In this document: positions 42,123-52,025 of the stretch, one piece after another | Numbering within the stretch: the first letter of the stretch is position 1 | Layout of the letters: every line of letters starts with the position of its first letter | Source: Shinisaurus crocodilurus | Lineage: Eukaryota > Chordata > Lepidosauria > Squamata > Shinisauridae | Assembly (NCBI GenBank): GCA_021292165.1 | Contig: JAHFWL010001258.1 | Location: 1-64,000 of the forward strand | Reading direction: 5' to 3' | DNA length: 64,000 nucleotides | Made by a program: the position numbers and the translations under genes | Notes under the pieces: model-generated | Told to the model about the DNA's origin: nothing | The model's database searches: none | What the model saw: only the letters and a program-made list of their open reading frames with translations

Positions 42123-42723
42123 CAAATGGGGGTGGGTGGGTTTCCCTCAGTAGTTACTCTACCTGCTCTGTCTACACTTAAGGGAGAAAAAAGTGCCAAG
42201 AGGTCCTGAAGGCAGGGTTATCCACCTAGGGACGGACGACGGCTCTGGGAACTGAACTCGCGGCTCCTTCTGAGAGAGCTCAAAATGGCGTCGTGCTCAG
42301 AGAAGACGGTTTCCCCATTACTCATCGCCGGAGAAGCACTGGAAACCGTCATACGACGAAGCGCTCTTTTATGTGCACGTTCACACAGGCAGGCATTCTC
42401 TCCAACGTCATGTCAAGGGGCCTACATATTATTGCAGATGAAGGAGAAGCTGAGAGGCGAGCCGGCTGGACTGAGAGGAGGCTAGCTTTCGAGTTTATGG
42501 TCAAGGCAAGAGCTGAACAGGGGGAGGGAGATGTTCCAGAGCGTAGAAAGTTCTGGGATCAACGTGAGGCCCGGCGTTCCTCAGCAGAAGGAGCCAAAAA
42601 GCAGCAAAGATTCTCTGCGGGACTTCTCTTTCACTCCCGTTCCTTTTGCGCCCCACCAAACCGAGATCTGGAGGACTGGAGAGAGAGAGGGACGTGCAGG
42701 CCAGCCGGCCCCAGGCGGTTGGC
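42123..42723. other. Probable 3' UTR and flank of TMEM88-like exon
   Basis: Downstream of the minus-strand stop codon at 42724. It is single-copy-like. No canonical AATAAA was seen on the minus strand here. A 144-codon plus-strand ORF (42293-42727) is opposite this presumed UTR and is not supported. Confidence 0.4.
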
Positions 42724-42993
42724 TTAAACCCAGGCCTTAACGTGGTTGTCCCATTCCTTCACGCAGCCGCATAGCCCGCCTTCTTCGTACCACCGCCACT
42801 TCACGCCCTTGTAGACGGCCCGGGCGCACGGCTGGAAGCACATGAAGAGGTGGAGGCGCCTCGCCAGGCTGCAGTAGACTGCCATGGCCACCACGACGAG
42901 CGGGGACATGATGACGAAGCCAAGGATGATCAGGGCGGAAGAGCTGTTGTCGTCCAGGATGGTCTTGCAGTAGTAGGCTGTGGAATGGAGCAC
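42724..42993 (-). CDS. TMEM88-family transmembrane protein, terminal exon
   Basis: Reading from 42993 down, the exon encodes 89 residues and ends with TAA at 42724-42726. A pyrimidine-rich tract and TGCAG precede it (42994-43010), so the exon begins in phase 0 with GTG CTC CAT. Residues 15-42 or so (SSALIILGFVIMSPLVVVAM...) are one membrane segment, followed by basic ARRLHLF, CFQPCARAVYKG, a Trp/Cys-rich patch and the C-terminus VKAWV. TMEM88 proteins have two membrane segments and a C-terminal Trp-Val motif that binds the Dishevelled PDZ domain to limit Wnt signalling; this exon matches the second half. Exon 1 with the first membrane segment was not found up to 64000. Whether it is TMEM88 or TMEM88B is not decided. 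Confidence 0.82.
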   Translation of the reverse strand: MLHSTAYYCKTILDDNSSSALIILGFVIMSPLVVVAMAVYCSLARRLHLFMCFQPCARAVYKGVKWRWYEEGGLCGCVKEWDNHVKAWV

Positions 42994-43010
42994 CTGCAAG
43001 CAGATGGAGA
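42994..43010 (-). other. Splice acceptor of TMEM88-like exon
   Basis: On the minus strand 'tctccatctgcttgcag' ends in AG directly before the exon. The frame stays open across the junction by chance for only two codons, which supports the intron boundary here. Confidence 0.75.
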
Positions 43011-43276
43011 AAGTGAGTCAGACACATAGAGGGAGGCGGCCGTGACGTGCCTAGAGGTCCTTCACTTCCAGCAGGAGTGCAGAACCTCAGGCCTGGGGCA
43101 ACGTCCGGACCGCTGGGGTCCCTTCCAGGGTTCCACAGATGGCCACGCCCCCTTTCCTCCGGCCACACCCCCTTTCCTCCAAACACCAATCACGGCCCTG
43201 TCCCCCCCATCAGCCCCAGCTAGCATAGCCAGTGTGAAGGGCCACTGCTTTGCTTCCTGCTGGAGACAAGTCTTTG
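43011..43276 (-). other. Presumed intron sequence
   Basis: Single-copy-like sequence upstream of the acceptor. Contains 'ccacgccccctttcctcc' repeated in variant form at 43143-43180. Nothing else recognised. Confidence 0.35.
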
Positions 43277-43661
43277 GCTGGGTTCAGACAACAGGATAAC
43301 CCACACTCAAGGGTTGAGTGTGGGTTGTCATTGATCCATGGGTCGTTGTTCAGACGTGAGTTATCCTGTTACCTGAACCCCAGCTGCGCTAACAAGACAC
43401 GGCTTGTGAACCACAGTGACTGGGTTCAGACAACATGACAACGTGGGTTGTTGTTGGAACGTGGGTTATCGTGTTGTCTGAACCCAGCTGCACTAACAGC
43501 CCATGGCTTGTTAACTACGAACAACCCGTGAAGAGAACCCATGGTTTGTTGTTGATTTGTGAACTGTGGGTTGTTCACCATGGTTGGTTATCTCGGCTGG
43601 GTTCAGACAACACAATAACCCACGTTTCAACAACAACCCACACTCAATCCTGAATCCAGTC
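43277..43661. mobile_element. Palindromic MITE, two overlapping copies
   Basis: Motifs of the GGGTTCAGACAAC family occur four times: 43277 (forward), 43360-43378 (reverse, decayed), 43425 (forward, after 'ccacagt'), 43472-43488 (reverse) and 43599 (forward). This is best explained by one element inserted in, or recombined with, another of the same family. Confidence 0.75.
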
Positions 43662-44847
43662 TTTGAGTCGTGATTTGACGTAGCTAACTTGATTTATGAA
43701 AAAAAAAAAGATACAAACAAACCAGTCTTGCTTCAGGCTATGTAGTAGGTTGGCTATGAACACTGGTTACACAAGAGTCAAGCTGTGTTAGCAATGGCAA
43801 AAACTGGCTTCTCTGTAAAAACAAACAAAGCAGCCCATGGAGAGAAAGTTGATACCAAACGAATGGGAAATGGTTATAGCCCTCCCGTTCAAGTGAACCA
43901 CGACTGGCTATTAGGGCGAATCCTTTACTGAGGAAGTTGCTTGGACAGTGCATCTTTTTGACCAGCATGCCCGCTCCTCATCTGATGCCAAGCCCTGGGG
44001 TCTGTAACCTCTAATCCCTCCCTCCCTCCCTCTCCTCCTCCTTCGGTATCTTCATTCCCACAGTTTCAGAACGGCTTTTTAGGGCTATCCAAAAACATGC
44101 CCACCGAATGCCAGTTGCAGCGTCCTCGAAACCTCAGCGGTCCCAGCCGCCTCCTCCCCCTCCTAGACAGATCCAGAATCAGACCCCACAACTTCTTGAG
44201 GTGCCTCTGCAGAGGTGCTGGGCTTAATCCTTGCAGCCGGTGGTCAGGGATGATAGGATTTGTAGTCCGACCACATCCGGAGGGCCACACAGGTTCCCCA
44301 GCCCTGGCTTTTGAGGTCGATCGCAGCACTTTGAATTGAGTTCTCTTTACCGTACCAAAAGCCAGATACTATTTTTTTTTCCTTGGGGTGTGTGTGTGTG
44401 TCCCTCTAAGACGAAGGCTCGGATATGGTGGAGACCTTGGCACCGTTTCCAATTGCTCTGCCCAGGGTTTGTTTCACACCCACATCGGCAACCTTTTTTG
44501 CTTCCTCAGATGTGAAAGTTGCTGCCTCCTTGAAACCGTCCGCTCGACGAGAATTCATTTTTCAGTGGCGTGCAGATTGCAGAACGTCCTTCGGTGTGGT
44601 TCTCGCCACCTTCCGTGCCGCTTCTCTGCACCCTGAGGTCACAGAGCGTTGCTATGTGCATCGCATACCCTTTCCAGGATAATTAATGCTCAGCGAATAC
44701 TTTTGAGAGTTGGGAGGGGGAGGCGGGTGGGTGGGAGAAAAGATCGCTTGAGCCTGGGGACAGACCAAATTCGACAGGTGACGGGGGACAACCTGTGTTG
44801 GAAAATGCCCCTCTTTCCCCCTCCGTGCCAGCTTCGTCCTTCCCTCT
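43662..44847. other. Unassigned stretch
   Basis: No exon recognised. 44225-44308 is a decayed palindromic MITE half ('ggtcagggatgataggattt', 'gtagtccgaccacatccgga'). Poly-T at 44370-44379 followed by (GT)n. Confidence 0.4.
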
Positions 44848-45230
44848 TTCTTTCTTTCTTTCTTTCTTTTTTTTTTTTTTTAAAATAATAAATTTTATTA
44901 TTATTATTTTTCAACCATACAACAAAATCAAAAGAAATAGAACATAAACATCGTGCACCCCCCACCTCTTGGGACCAAGTTATATTTCCCCCCCAAAAAA
45001 CCCCAAAAGGAAAATAGAAAATCAGATATTATTCTCTGTTCCAAAAATGTAACAAATCTTGACAAGGTTCGTTCCCCTTCACTAACACATAATCCAAAAA
45101 TGTACCCCAAATGCTCACAAAAAAGTGTTTTTTCTCCCATTGTCCTCTTTTGGCATTTGATATTACAAGTTAATTTATCATTTAAGGCGATATATCCCAT
45201 ACCTCTTTATATACCACTCGGTAATTGAAA
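44848..45230 (-). mobile_element. Possible L1-like LINE 3' end
   Basis: Begins with (TTTC)n and poly-T at 44848-44881, i.e. a poly-A tail on the minus strand. Minus-strand translation over 45200-44928 (…EHLGYIFGLC… RFVTFLEQRIISDFLFSF) has the look of an L1 ORF2 C-terminus with stops nearby. A poly-A tail rather than short tandem tail argues against CR1 and L2. Assignment is tentative. Confidence 0.4.
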
Positions 45231-45477
45231 AGACATTTTGGGATTTTTGGGCAGAAAAGTGTTTTGCAGAAATTTGGGCAGAAAAGTGTTTGCAGGAATA
45301 TCAGAAATAATTGGAATGGAATTGGAGGTCTGCCCAAAATTAGCATTGTTAACAAGAACAGAAAAATTAGTTAAAAAAAACAACAACAACTAAAGAATTG
45401 ATTGTGAATTTGTTAACAGCCGCTCTCCCTTTTTCAAAGAAAAAGATGACTTGGGAGTTGGTTTTAAACCGGACAAG

Positions 45478-45623
45478 CAGGGCTTTTTTTCTGGTGGAAC
45501 TCACCGGAACTGAGTTCCAGCACCTTTTCTTCTATTAATTGCATTACAATTTAATTGCCATCTACTCCCGAGGAAATGTAATCCAAGAGTTCCGGTACCC
45601 TTTTCTCCAGAAAAAAAGCACTG
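45478..45623 (+). mobile_element. hAT-like MITE, copy 3, exact TSD
   Basis: A 146-bp copy nearly identical to 10923-11068. Exact 8-bp duplication CGGACAAG at 45470-45477 and 45624-45631. Confidence 0.95.
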
Positions 45624-45654
45624 CGGACAAGCAAGAATGTAGAAATGAAACCAG

Positions 45655-45716
45655 TGCGACCTGCAACAAAATGTTGCAGCATGGAGTGCTCCTATTCAGG
45701 GTTCCAGCCAGTCAGC
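45655..45716 (-). repeat. Small repeat shared with 50037-50097
   Basis: 'gcgacctgcaacaaaatgtt' and 'gggttccagccag' are reverse complements, with differences, of 'acattttgttgcaggcccc' and 'ctggctggaaccctgggc' at 50037-50097. Confidence 0.5.
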
Positions 45717-45723
45717 CACATAG

Positions 45724-45886
45724 ATTTCATAGATCATAGAGTTGGAAGGGGCCTACGAGGCCATCGAGTCCAGCCCCCTGCTCAATGCAGGAAACTAGAG
45801 GAGGGGTCTCCCATCCAAGTAATAACCAGGCCTGACCCGGCTTAGCTTTCCACGCTCAGACAAGCTGAGCCAGCGTGAGCCACAGT
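45724..45886 (-). mobile_element. 5S-rRNA-derived SINE
   Basis: Complete reverse copy ('agatcatagagttggaagg' to 'ctgagccagcgtgagcc'). Confidence 0.88.
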
Positions 45887-46092
45887 CACCTAAGCCACAC
45901 CCTCCTCCAGGATACTCCCATTCCATTCCTCTGCTCAATTGCCCCTCTCTCTGTTTTGTCCCCCCCCCCCCCATCAGCCTCTACAGCCACTGAGCATGCT
46001 TGGTAATAATTGGGCTGTTTGGGGTTCTCCTCCTTAGTGTTTGTTTGTCTGTTTTTCCTCAATATCTGTAGATGTATAGGTACATATGTATA

Positions 46093-46353
46093 CAGTCATG
46101 CCTTGGATTGAGAGCATCATTCGTTCTGGAAACGTGCTTGTAATCCAAAACACTCTTATATCAAAACGAAATCCCCCCTCGCCAAAAAAAAAATGTGTAC
46201 AGGGATTTCTAATTTAAGCCATACGACAGTACTTGTATTGCGAGACGTCGCTTGTATATCAAGTAAAAAAAAAAAATTAAATAAATATTTAAAAATTTGC
46301 TTGTCTTGCAAAACGCTCTCAAACCAAGTTACTTGCGATCCAAGGTATTACTG
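46093..46353 (-). mobile_element. Mariner/Tigger-like MITE, TA duplication
   Basis: Ends CAGTCATGCCTTGGATTG and CGATCCAAGGTATTACTG, flanked by TA at 46091-46092 and 46354-46355. The interior ('aaaacgaaatcccccctcgc', 'gacgtcgcttgtatatcaag') is the reverse of 12663-12914. Confidence 0.88.
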
Positions 46354-46499
46354 TATATGCATTTTAATTGTGTGTTTTGAATGTCTTTTTGATGGTTTAC
46401 TTTTTAATTTATGTGTCCAGCCCATTTTATGTACGTGTGCGACAGCCTGGTCGGCGAATGCAGAAATAAACTTTCCTAAATATTCTTTTCCTAAAGATT

Positions 46500-46922
46500 T
46501 CTCAGGCTGGCCCTCTGGGATACCAAGGGGGAAAGCATTCTCTAAATTGGGAGCCACCACAGAGAAGGCCCTCTTCCTGGCACAACCAGCAAGACCTCCT
46601 CCAGTGATCTTAACAATCACACAGGTCTGTATTGGGGAAGGCGACGATCCGCCAGGTAGCCCGGTCCCAAGCTGTTCAGGGCTTTATTTGCCAACAGCAA
46701 GACCTTGTCCTTGGCTCGGTAGCTAATAATATTGGTAGCCCGGTGCAGTTGCTTCAACACTGGTGTGATATGTGCGCAGCCAGGCACCCCAGTCAGGGTG
46801 ACCAAAGCTGATTCTGTCCCAAAACCAGGCCTGAACCCAGACTGAAATGGGTCAAGATAGTCAGCTTTTGACAGCTTATTTTCCTGCTGGAACAAAGACA
46901 CAAGAAGGGAACAGCTGGAATT
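46500..46922 (-). mobile_element. L2 LINE with RT core deleted
   Basis: On the minus strand the frame reads LSKADYLDPFQSGFRPGFGT ESALVTL (early RT) and then, within about 15 codons, HITPVLKQLHRATN and LGPGYLADRRLPQYRP (far C-terminal). The catalytic domain between them is missing, so this copy has a large internal deletion. Its 5' continuation lies beyond the galectin copy at 47357-47587. Confidence 0.85.
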
Positions 46923-47356
46923 CAGTAAAACTTGATGGGCGCTGATCCTGAAGTCTCCTCCTTCCACGGAGAGGGATTCTGCAGATTCCAACCCTAGTCG
47001 GTTGGGGAATGTGTGAGAGACTTCTCTCTCAGCCTCACCCTCTGGGCATTGAAGATGATGGTCATCCTGGCCTCTTCTCCCTGCCGGAAAGGGAAGGCCA
47101 CCTTTCGCACCCTCTCACCCTGCTCTCCATCTTCCAGGGAATTCATATCAACAATGACCTTGGTGTTAAAAAAAAATGCAGCGTGGCACACAAAGCGAAA
47201 GTTGAGATGAAGGAACAGATTTGAGTCATCCCGGCCTAGTTTGATGATAAAGCTTCTGGCATCAAAAATCATCTCACTTTCCCTTTCACTTTGATGATGT
47301 GATCACCAGCCTTGATCTTCAAGTGGGAGAAAAAAACATTGGCGTTGCCCATCATG
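46923..47356 (-). pseudogene. Galectin processed pseudogene
   Basis: Minus strand, in three frame segments: about 47330-47285 LKIKAGDHIIKVKGK; 47272-46994 FDARSFIIKLGRDDSNLFLHLNFRF ... IVDMNSLEDGEQGERVRKVAFPF; then 47006-46923 FPNRLGLESAESLSVEGGDFRI. Together these follow a whole prototype galectin domain in order, without introns. The sugar-binding His and Asn and Arg of the H-x-N-x-R motif remain, but the proline is Phe and the essential Trp of the W-G-x-E-x-R motif is Gln. Two frameshifts and an early TGA exclude function. Intronless structure indicates retroposition; no poly-A tail was found. Confidence 0.82.
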
Positions 47357-47587
47357 CACTCTTCTTCAAGTCAGTTCCAAAGAAGCATACCCCGCTCCGT
47401 ATCCCCCAAGAACACCTGCAATGGCCCAGCCAGTCACCACTCTCTCAAGCACCTTGCACGGAAAAGGGGGTATTATTGACTGGGTGGTAGCGGGTATAAA
47501 CCTCTGGATCCAGAGAGGGCTTTCTCAGGAGTGGACGCACCGCCTCCTCCTTCAAGGCGGCAAGCACCACGCCATCACACAAAGATT
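47357..47587 (-). mobile_element. L2 LINE, RT start region
   Basis: Minus-strand frame: AVRPLLRKPSLDPEVYTRYH PVNNTPFS then, after a frame change, KVLERVVTGWAIAGVL. This is the beginning of the L2 RT domain and would join to 'LSKADYLDPFQSGFRPG' at 46870 if the galectin copy were absent. Confidence 0.78.
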
Positions 47588-48022
47588 ATATTATTATTTA
47601 TTTATTATATTTATCAATCGCCCATCTGGCCGGCCACCCGGCCACCCTGGGCGATGTACAATTAAAATACAGCAAAACAACACAATAAAATATACGGTAA
47701 TAATTAAAACAATATAAAAAATTCTCATTAAAAACCTAACCCACCCCATATTCCCGCCTGAACAGCCATGTTTTTAATGCACGGCGGAAGCTCATCACGG
47801 AGGGGGCATGGCGAAGGTCACTAGGGAGGGAGTTCCATACTGTGGGGGCCGCCACAGAGAAGGCCCTCTTCCTAGTCCCCACCAGCCTGGCTGCTCTGGC
47901 TGATGGGATAAGGAGAAGGCCGTCCGTGGCAGACCTTGTTGAGCGGCCTACTTGATGTTGCTGGAGGCGCTCCTTGAGATGCATGCGCCACTCCCTGGAT
48001 CCACTTGGCCAACCTCTCCCAG
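47588..48022 (-). mobile_element. L2 LINE 3' end
   Basis: Minus-strand translation gives LVGTRKRAFSVAAPTVWNSL PSDLRHAPSVMSFRRALKTW LFRREYGVG in an open frame of 129 codons (48125-47736), then the 3' UTR 'acatcgcccagggtggccgg' and AT-rich tail. Least decayed of the L2 ends here. Confidence 0.9.
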
Positions 48023-48043
48023 CTACTCGCTCGAATACATTGA

Positions 48044-48289
48044 GAGCCAGTGTGGCGTAGTGGTGAGAGTGTTGGACTGGGACACGGGAGACCCGGGTTC
48101 TAGTCCCCGCTCGGCCATGAAGCACACTTTGGTGACTTTGGGCCAGTCCCTGACTCTCAGCCTCACCTACCTCACAGGGTTGTTGTGAGGATAAACATGG
48201 AGAGGAGGAGGAGGAGGAGGATTATGTAAGCCGCCTTGGGTTCCTTGCAGGAAAAAAGGCGGGGGTATAAATATAATAAATAGATAAAT
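48044..48289 (+). mobile_element. tRNA-derived SINE with L2/MIR-like tail
   Basis: Full-length forward copy starting AGCCAGTGTGGCGTAGTGG; good source for the family consensus. Confidence 0.92.
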
Positions 48290-48903
48290 ATAGCTGAGCA
48301 AGCCTTAATGTTCGATAATACTGTCCAGGCTTTTCAATAGCAGGCCACGGAGAGGCACTGGGCTTTAAGCCTAGCCTCTCAAAACTGCAAAGTTTCCCAA
48401 TTTAAAAGAAAACAAAAACAAACCACTAACTGTAAGGGGGGGAATAAATGAGGTTAGAAGCCATTTCTTCTCAGACTCATCCAGCGATGGCTTCGCTCTC
48501 ATAAAGGAAAGGAAATGACAACATAAATCCATTGTTGAACTGAGCTCCCCGCAAGTCTGCCTGCCTGCCCCCATATATATTTAATCTCGGTGCTGCCAGC
48601 CCATCCTGATATATTGCCAAGAGGAGATTGCGCGCTTGTCGGATTAAAGGTTTAATTATCCATTTATGTCACTGGTGTCACCACTTTAAGCTCTTTCCAG
48701 GCTAATAGGAGTGCAGAAATCTCTGACAATAGCTTTACTGCAGTGGTTTTCCAGTTGGGTTTGGGGGAACTCAGAAGCCAATAATTATTTGTTTATTTAA
48801 AATATGTTTAGGCCACCTTTTCGGGCAAAAAGCCCTCCCAAAGTGACCTCAAACTCCAAAACTATAAACCTGTGAGTTTAATAAAATACCATACTTTAAA
48901 TAG
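48290..48903. other. Unassigned, possible conserved noncoding block
   Basis: 48570-48740 ('ggagattgcgcgcttgtcgg', 'attaaaggtttaattatcca') is single-copy-like with homeodomain-type ATTA sites. No gene visible. Confidence 0.3.
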
Positions 48904-48962
48904 TGGGGCATGCTGGGAGTTGTAGGCTAAACACATCTGAGGACCCAAGCTTGGAGAACACT
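48904..48962 (-). mobile_element. Half of palindromic hAT-like MITE
   Basis: Only the right half ('ggggcatgctgggagttgta' to 'cttggagaacactg') of the 3802-type element. Confidence 0.75.
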
Positions 48963-49505
48963 GGTCTATCTCTATTGCTTTTGTTACCATTGTAAACTGC
49001 ACTGGGATAAATATTATGAAGGGTGGAATAAAACATGCATTAAAAAAAAAAAAATCAATCCCCCCCCCCCTTTATCGAGTGCCTTTCATTCTTAGAGAAC
49101 TGAAAAAAATTGGTGCGGTGCCCAGCAAAGTCTGTTGACCTTTTGTATTGCCCACTTTGCTGCTCATGGCCTGGATCCCACCTCCAGCTGCAAAACCACA
49201 CCGAAGAAACAGATGTTGGCCATTATTCCTTCAGCAAGAGCGCTTCATGACTCAGGCTGCTGAGATGATGATTTAAGACCACCAAAGTCCAAATGAGATT
49301 TCTGTCCACCCAGGGGGCCCGAGAGAAAGAGAGAAGATGCCCATCTGTGGCAAAGAAATCGGCGGGGCGCGGTCATCATAACACGTCCACTTGGAGCCAC
49401 GGAGATCATCACCGGAGCAGAACTGGGCTTGCATGAATTTAAAGTAGACTTGCCCAACCTGGTGTAGTGATGGACTACAGCTCCTATCATCCCCAGCCCG
49501 CAGGT
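48963..49505. other. L2-like tail, then unassigned
   Basis: 48970-49040 resembles a LINE 3' tail ('gtaaactgcactgggataaa'). 49455-49500 is half of a palindromic MITE ('cttgcccaacctggtgtagt', 'ggactacagctcctatcatc'). The rest is unassigned. Confidence 0.45.
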
Positions 49506-49907
49506 CAGAGGCGGCGTTAGGGGGCGGCCCACTAGGGCTGGAGCCCCGAATCGTTCATTTGGAGCCCCGAATCTCTGGGAGGCCCTCTGCCCCACCACCC
49601 TGCTGTCCAGGGGCACTTGCTGAAAGAAAGGGACAGGGCCCCTGAGGATCTCGGTTGCATCGGATCGCCCTGGATGAGCTGGCTTTGGGCCCACATGTGC
49701 CCCCCCCCCGAATCTTTCTGCCTGAGGTTTTCTTCTGCAATCAAATGCCCTCCTCTGCCCTGCCCATACATCCCTTTTTACAAAGAGGGGTGTCTTTAGG
49801 AGATGGACTTTAGAGCATATGTAGATCAGCATATGCAGATTTGTGCATTTGGGGGGGGGCTTGTGGGCCTGAGCCCCGGAACTCTTCAGTACCTACCACC
49901 TCCCTTG
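49506..49907 (+). mobile_element. hAT-like 'GGCGGTGTTAGGG' element
   Basis: Full-length copy CAGAGGCGGCGTTAGGGGGC ... TACCTACCACCTCCCTTG. Flanks CCGCAGGT and CAGCCTGT agree at only 5 of 8 positions. A 195-codon antisense ORF (49832-49245) passes through it and is an artefact of the family's open antisense frame. Confidence 0.85.
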
Positions 49908-50600
49908 CAGCCTGTCAATTTAGCCAGGGTGATTTAAAGTGCACCCCGTAACCGGGGGGTATTGCTAGCCACTTAAAAGATCAAAGGGCACAGGCTCGTA
50001 AGACGCAAATCTTAAAAGTATAATGGAAGAGCGCAGGGCTGGCTGGAACCCTGGGCAGGAGCAGCCCATACTGCAACATTTTGTTGCAGGCCCCAGTTGT
50101 GTCAACTTGTGTGACCTGAACTGCCACTGGTTAGCTGTGCTTTCATGGTGTGAGAGAAGCTGTGATTCGCGTGGAGGAGCGCCGCTGATTTTTTTGCACA
50201 ATTTGCAGCAGTGTCGTTTTGTCCATCGGCCCTGCAGAGAGAGACCATCTCCATTTCAATCCTCCTTTCTTTCATCTAAAAGTGGCCAATCTGTGAGGCT
50301 GCAGCTGAGGGAGAGAGATGGGGAGCAGAGCCACTACATCAACACTGCTGAGAAAGACCAGCGCCATTGGGCTCCTCCTCTCCTTTAGCAGTTTCTATTC
50401 CAGCTGGCCCTTATCGGAACTTTGGAACTTTTAAGAACTAGTGCCTGCGTCTGCGTTTTTCCTTCTCCCTCCCCCTCCCTTTTTCCTTTTGTGCCGTGTC
50501 TTTTAGATTGTTTGTTTGTCACCTTCTGTAATCCACTAATGGAAGCCTTTTTGGCTGAAGAGCAGATTAGAAATGTCTATAAACAAACAAAAGACAGCAC
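49908..50600 (+). repeat. Composite of small repeats
   Basis: 50037-50097 matches 45655-45716 in reverse. 50395-50590 ('aagaactagtgcctgcgtct', 'gtcttttagattgtttgttt', 'ggctgaagagcagattagaa') matches 57870-58070 and ends like a LINE/SINE 3' tail with AAAC units. A plus-strand ORF of 148 codons starting at 50422 is spurious. Confidence 0.5.
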
Positions 50601-51171
50601 TGAAGGCCCCCGCAAAGATGGGGGGGGGGCATGGATTGGAAGACTGGCTTTTTCCTCTAATCCTCTTTTAGTGGCACACCAACATCTAATTGGGGCTGTG
50701 TTTTCTATCTATGAAATGATTGCCGAGGCCTTTCGTCTTTTGTTGGCAGCTGCGAGTCGACCTTTCCTAAAAGGGGAGAGACGAACGTCACAAGAGCCAA
50801 TTGGAAGCGAGCCCTTTTCCGAAGGCGCTCGATGGAAATGGTTGGTTTGCCCCCTATTAGCAGCGTGAGGCCAGATCAAAACAACTCAGAGAGAGAAATT
50901 CCAGCTGAGATGTGAAAGGGCAAACCAGCGGCGTAAAAGCGTTGCCAAGAACCCCACTTCAGGAGACCCGTCGAGGATTTTACGGTGCTTCAAAAGCTCG
51001 ACTCCGTCAACAGCAAAGTTCCTCGAAAGATCGCCCAGCTGGTGAGAATGGGCAACGCTCCAACTTAAAGGACGCCAGTTTAGACCAAGCGGCAGCTCTG
51101 GCTCAAATGTTTGTTTCGGGAAGCATCTTGCTTGCTTCCGTCTCCTTGCTGTTGTTGCTCTCACACCACAA
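50601..51171. other. Unassigned stretch
   Basis: No exon or repeat recognised. Confidence 0.35.
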
Positions 51172-51624
51172 GGATGATAACCAAGGATGATCAGGGGACT
51201 GGAAACAAGGCCCTATGAGGAGAGACTGAAAGAACTGGGCATGTTTAGCCTTCAGAAGAGGAGACTGAGGGGAGATATGATCGCACTCTTCCAGTACTTG
51301 AAGGGATGTCACACAGAGGAGGGCCAGGATCTCTTCTCGATCATCCCAGTTTGCAGGACACGGAATAATGGGCTCAAGTGACAGGAACCCAGATTCCACC
51401 GAAACATCAGGAAAAATGTCCTGACTGTCAGAGCAATAAGACAATGGAACCAACTACCCAGGGAGGTGGTGGGCTCTCCCACTCTGGAGGCATTCAAGGT
51501 GCAGCTGGATGGCCACCTGTCGGGGATGCTTTGACCTGGATTCCTGCATTGGGCAGGGGATTGGACTCGATGGCCTTGTAGGCCCCTTCCAACTCTACTT
51601 TTCTATGATTCTATGATTCTATGA
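51172..51624 (+). mobile_element. CR1 LINE 3' end
   Basis: Translation [40 protein letters not shown] and, after a stop, FLTV-like and PREVVGSPTLEAFK regions. Ends with 'ttctatgattctatgattct atga', a tandem of the CR1 octamer ATTCTATG. 5'-truncated. Confidence 0.92.
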
Positions 51625-52025
51625 ACCTACTTCAACGGCTTCCTATATTGCAGGGTCGTCGAAGCTCAGGCCAAGTCTGTTCTGCCCGGATTTCCCAGCC
51701 TGCCCCTCTGGGGTTTCCCAAAAGGCCACGCCCACTTCCCCTGGCCCAACCCCCTTTCCCCTCAACCACCAATCGTTGGTGGTTTCCCAGCTTTTCCGCG
51801 GTTCCCGCCCCCCCCAATTCTAAAAGGATGACATGCCCTTCCTAAGGCTTCGTTGCTGGCAGCTAACTAAAATATGCTGGTATCTTTGGTGTTTGGGCCC
51901 TGCCCCTTTTGCCTGTGGCTCCGCCCACCACTGGAAAATGGCCCCAAGAGTGACATCTCTGAAATTGAATTCAGCTCTCAGGCTGAAAGGATCTTAACAC
52001 CCCTGCTGTAGTGGTTCCATATAGG
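51625..52025. other. Unassigned stretch
   Basis: Contains 'aaggccacgcccacttcccc' and similar C-rich segments; no gene. Confidence 0.35.

Noticed and set aside
42293..42727. 144-codon plus-strand ORF opposite the TMEM88-like exon
   Set aside because: It is antisense to the probable 3' UTR and has no domain.
46193..46726. 177-codon plus-strand ORF
   Set aside because: It joins a mariner-like MITE to the antisense of an L2 copy; no domain.
49245..49832. 195-codon minus-strand ORF
   Set aside because: It is the antisense of a hAT-like nonautonomous element; similar antisense frames appear in each copy of the family (24717, 30047, 56918, 59330).
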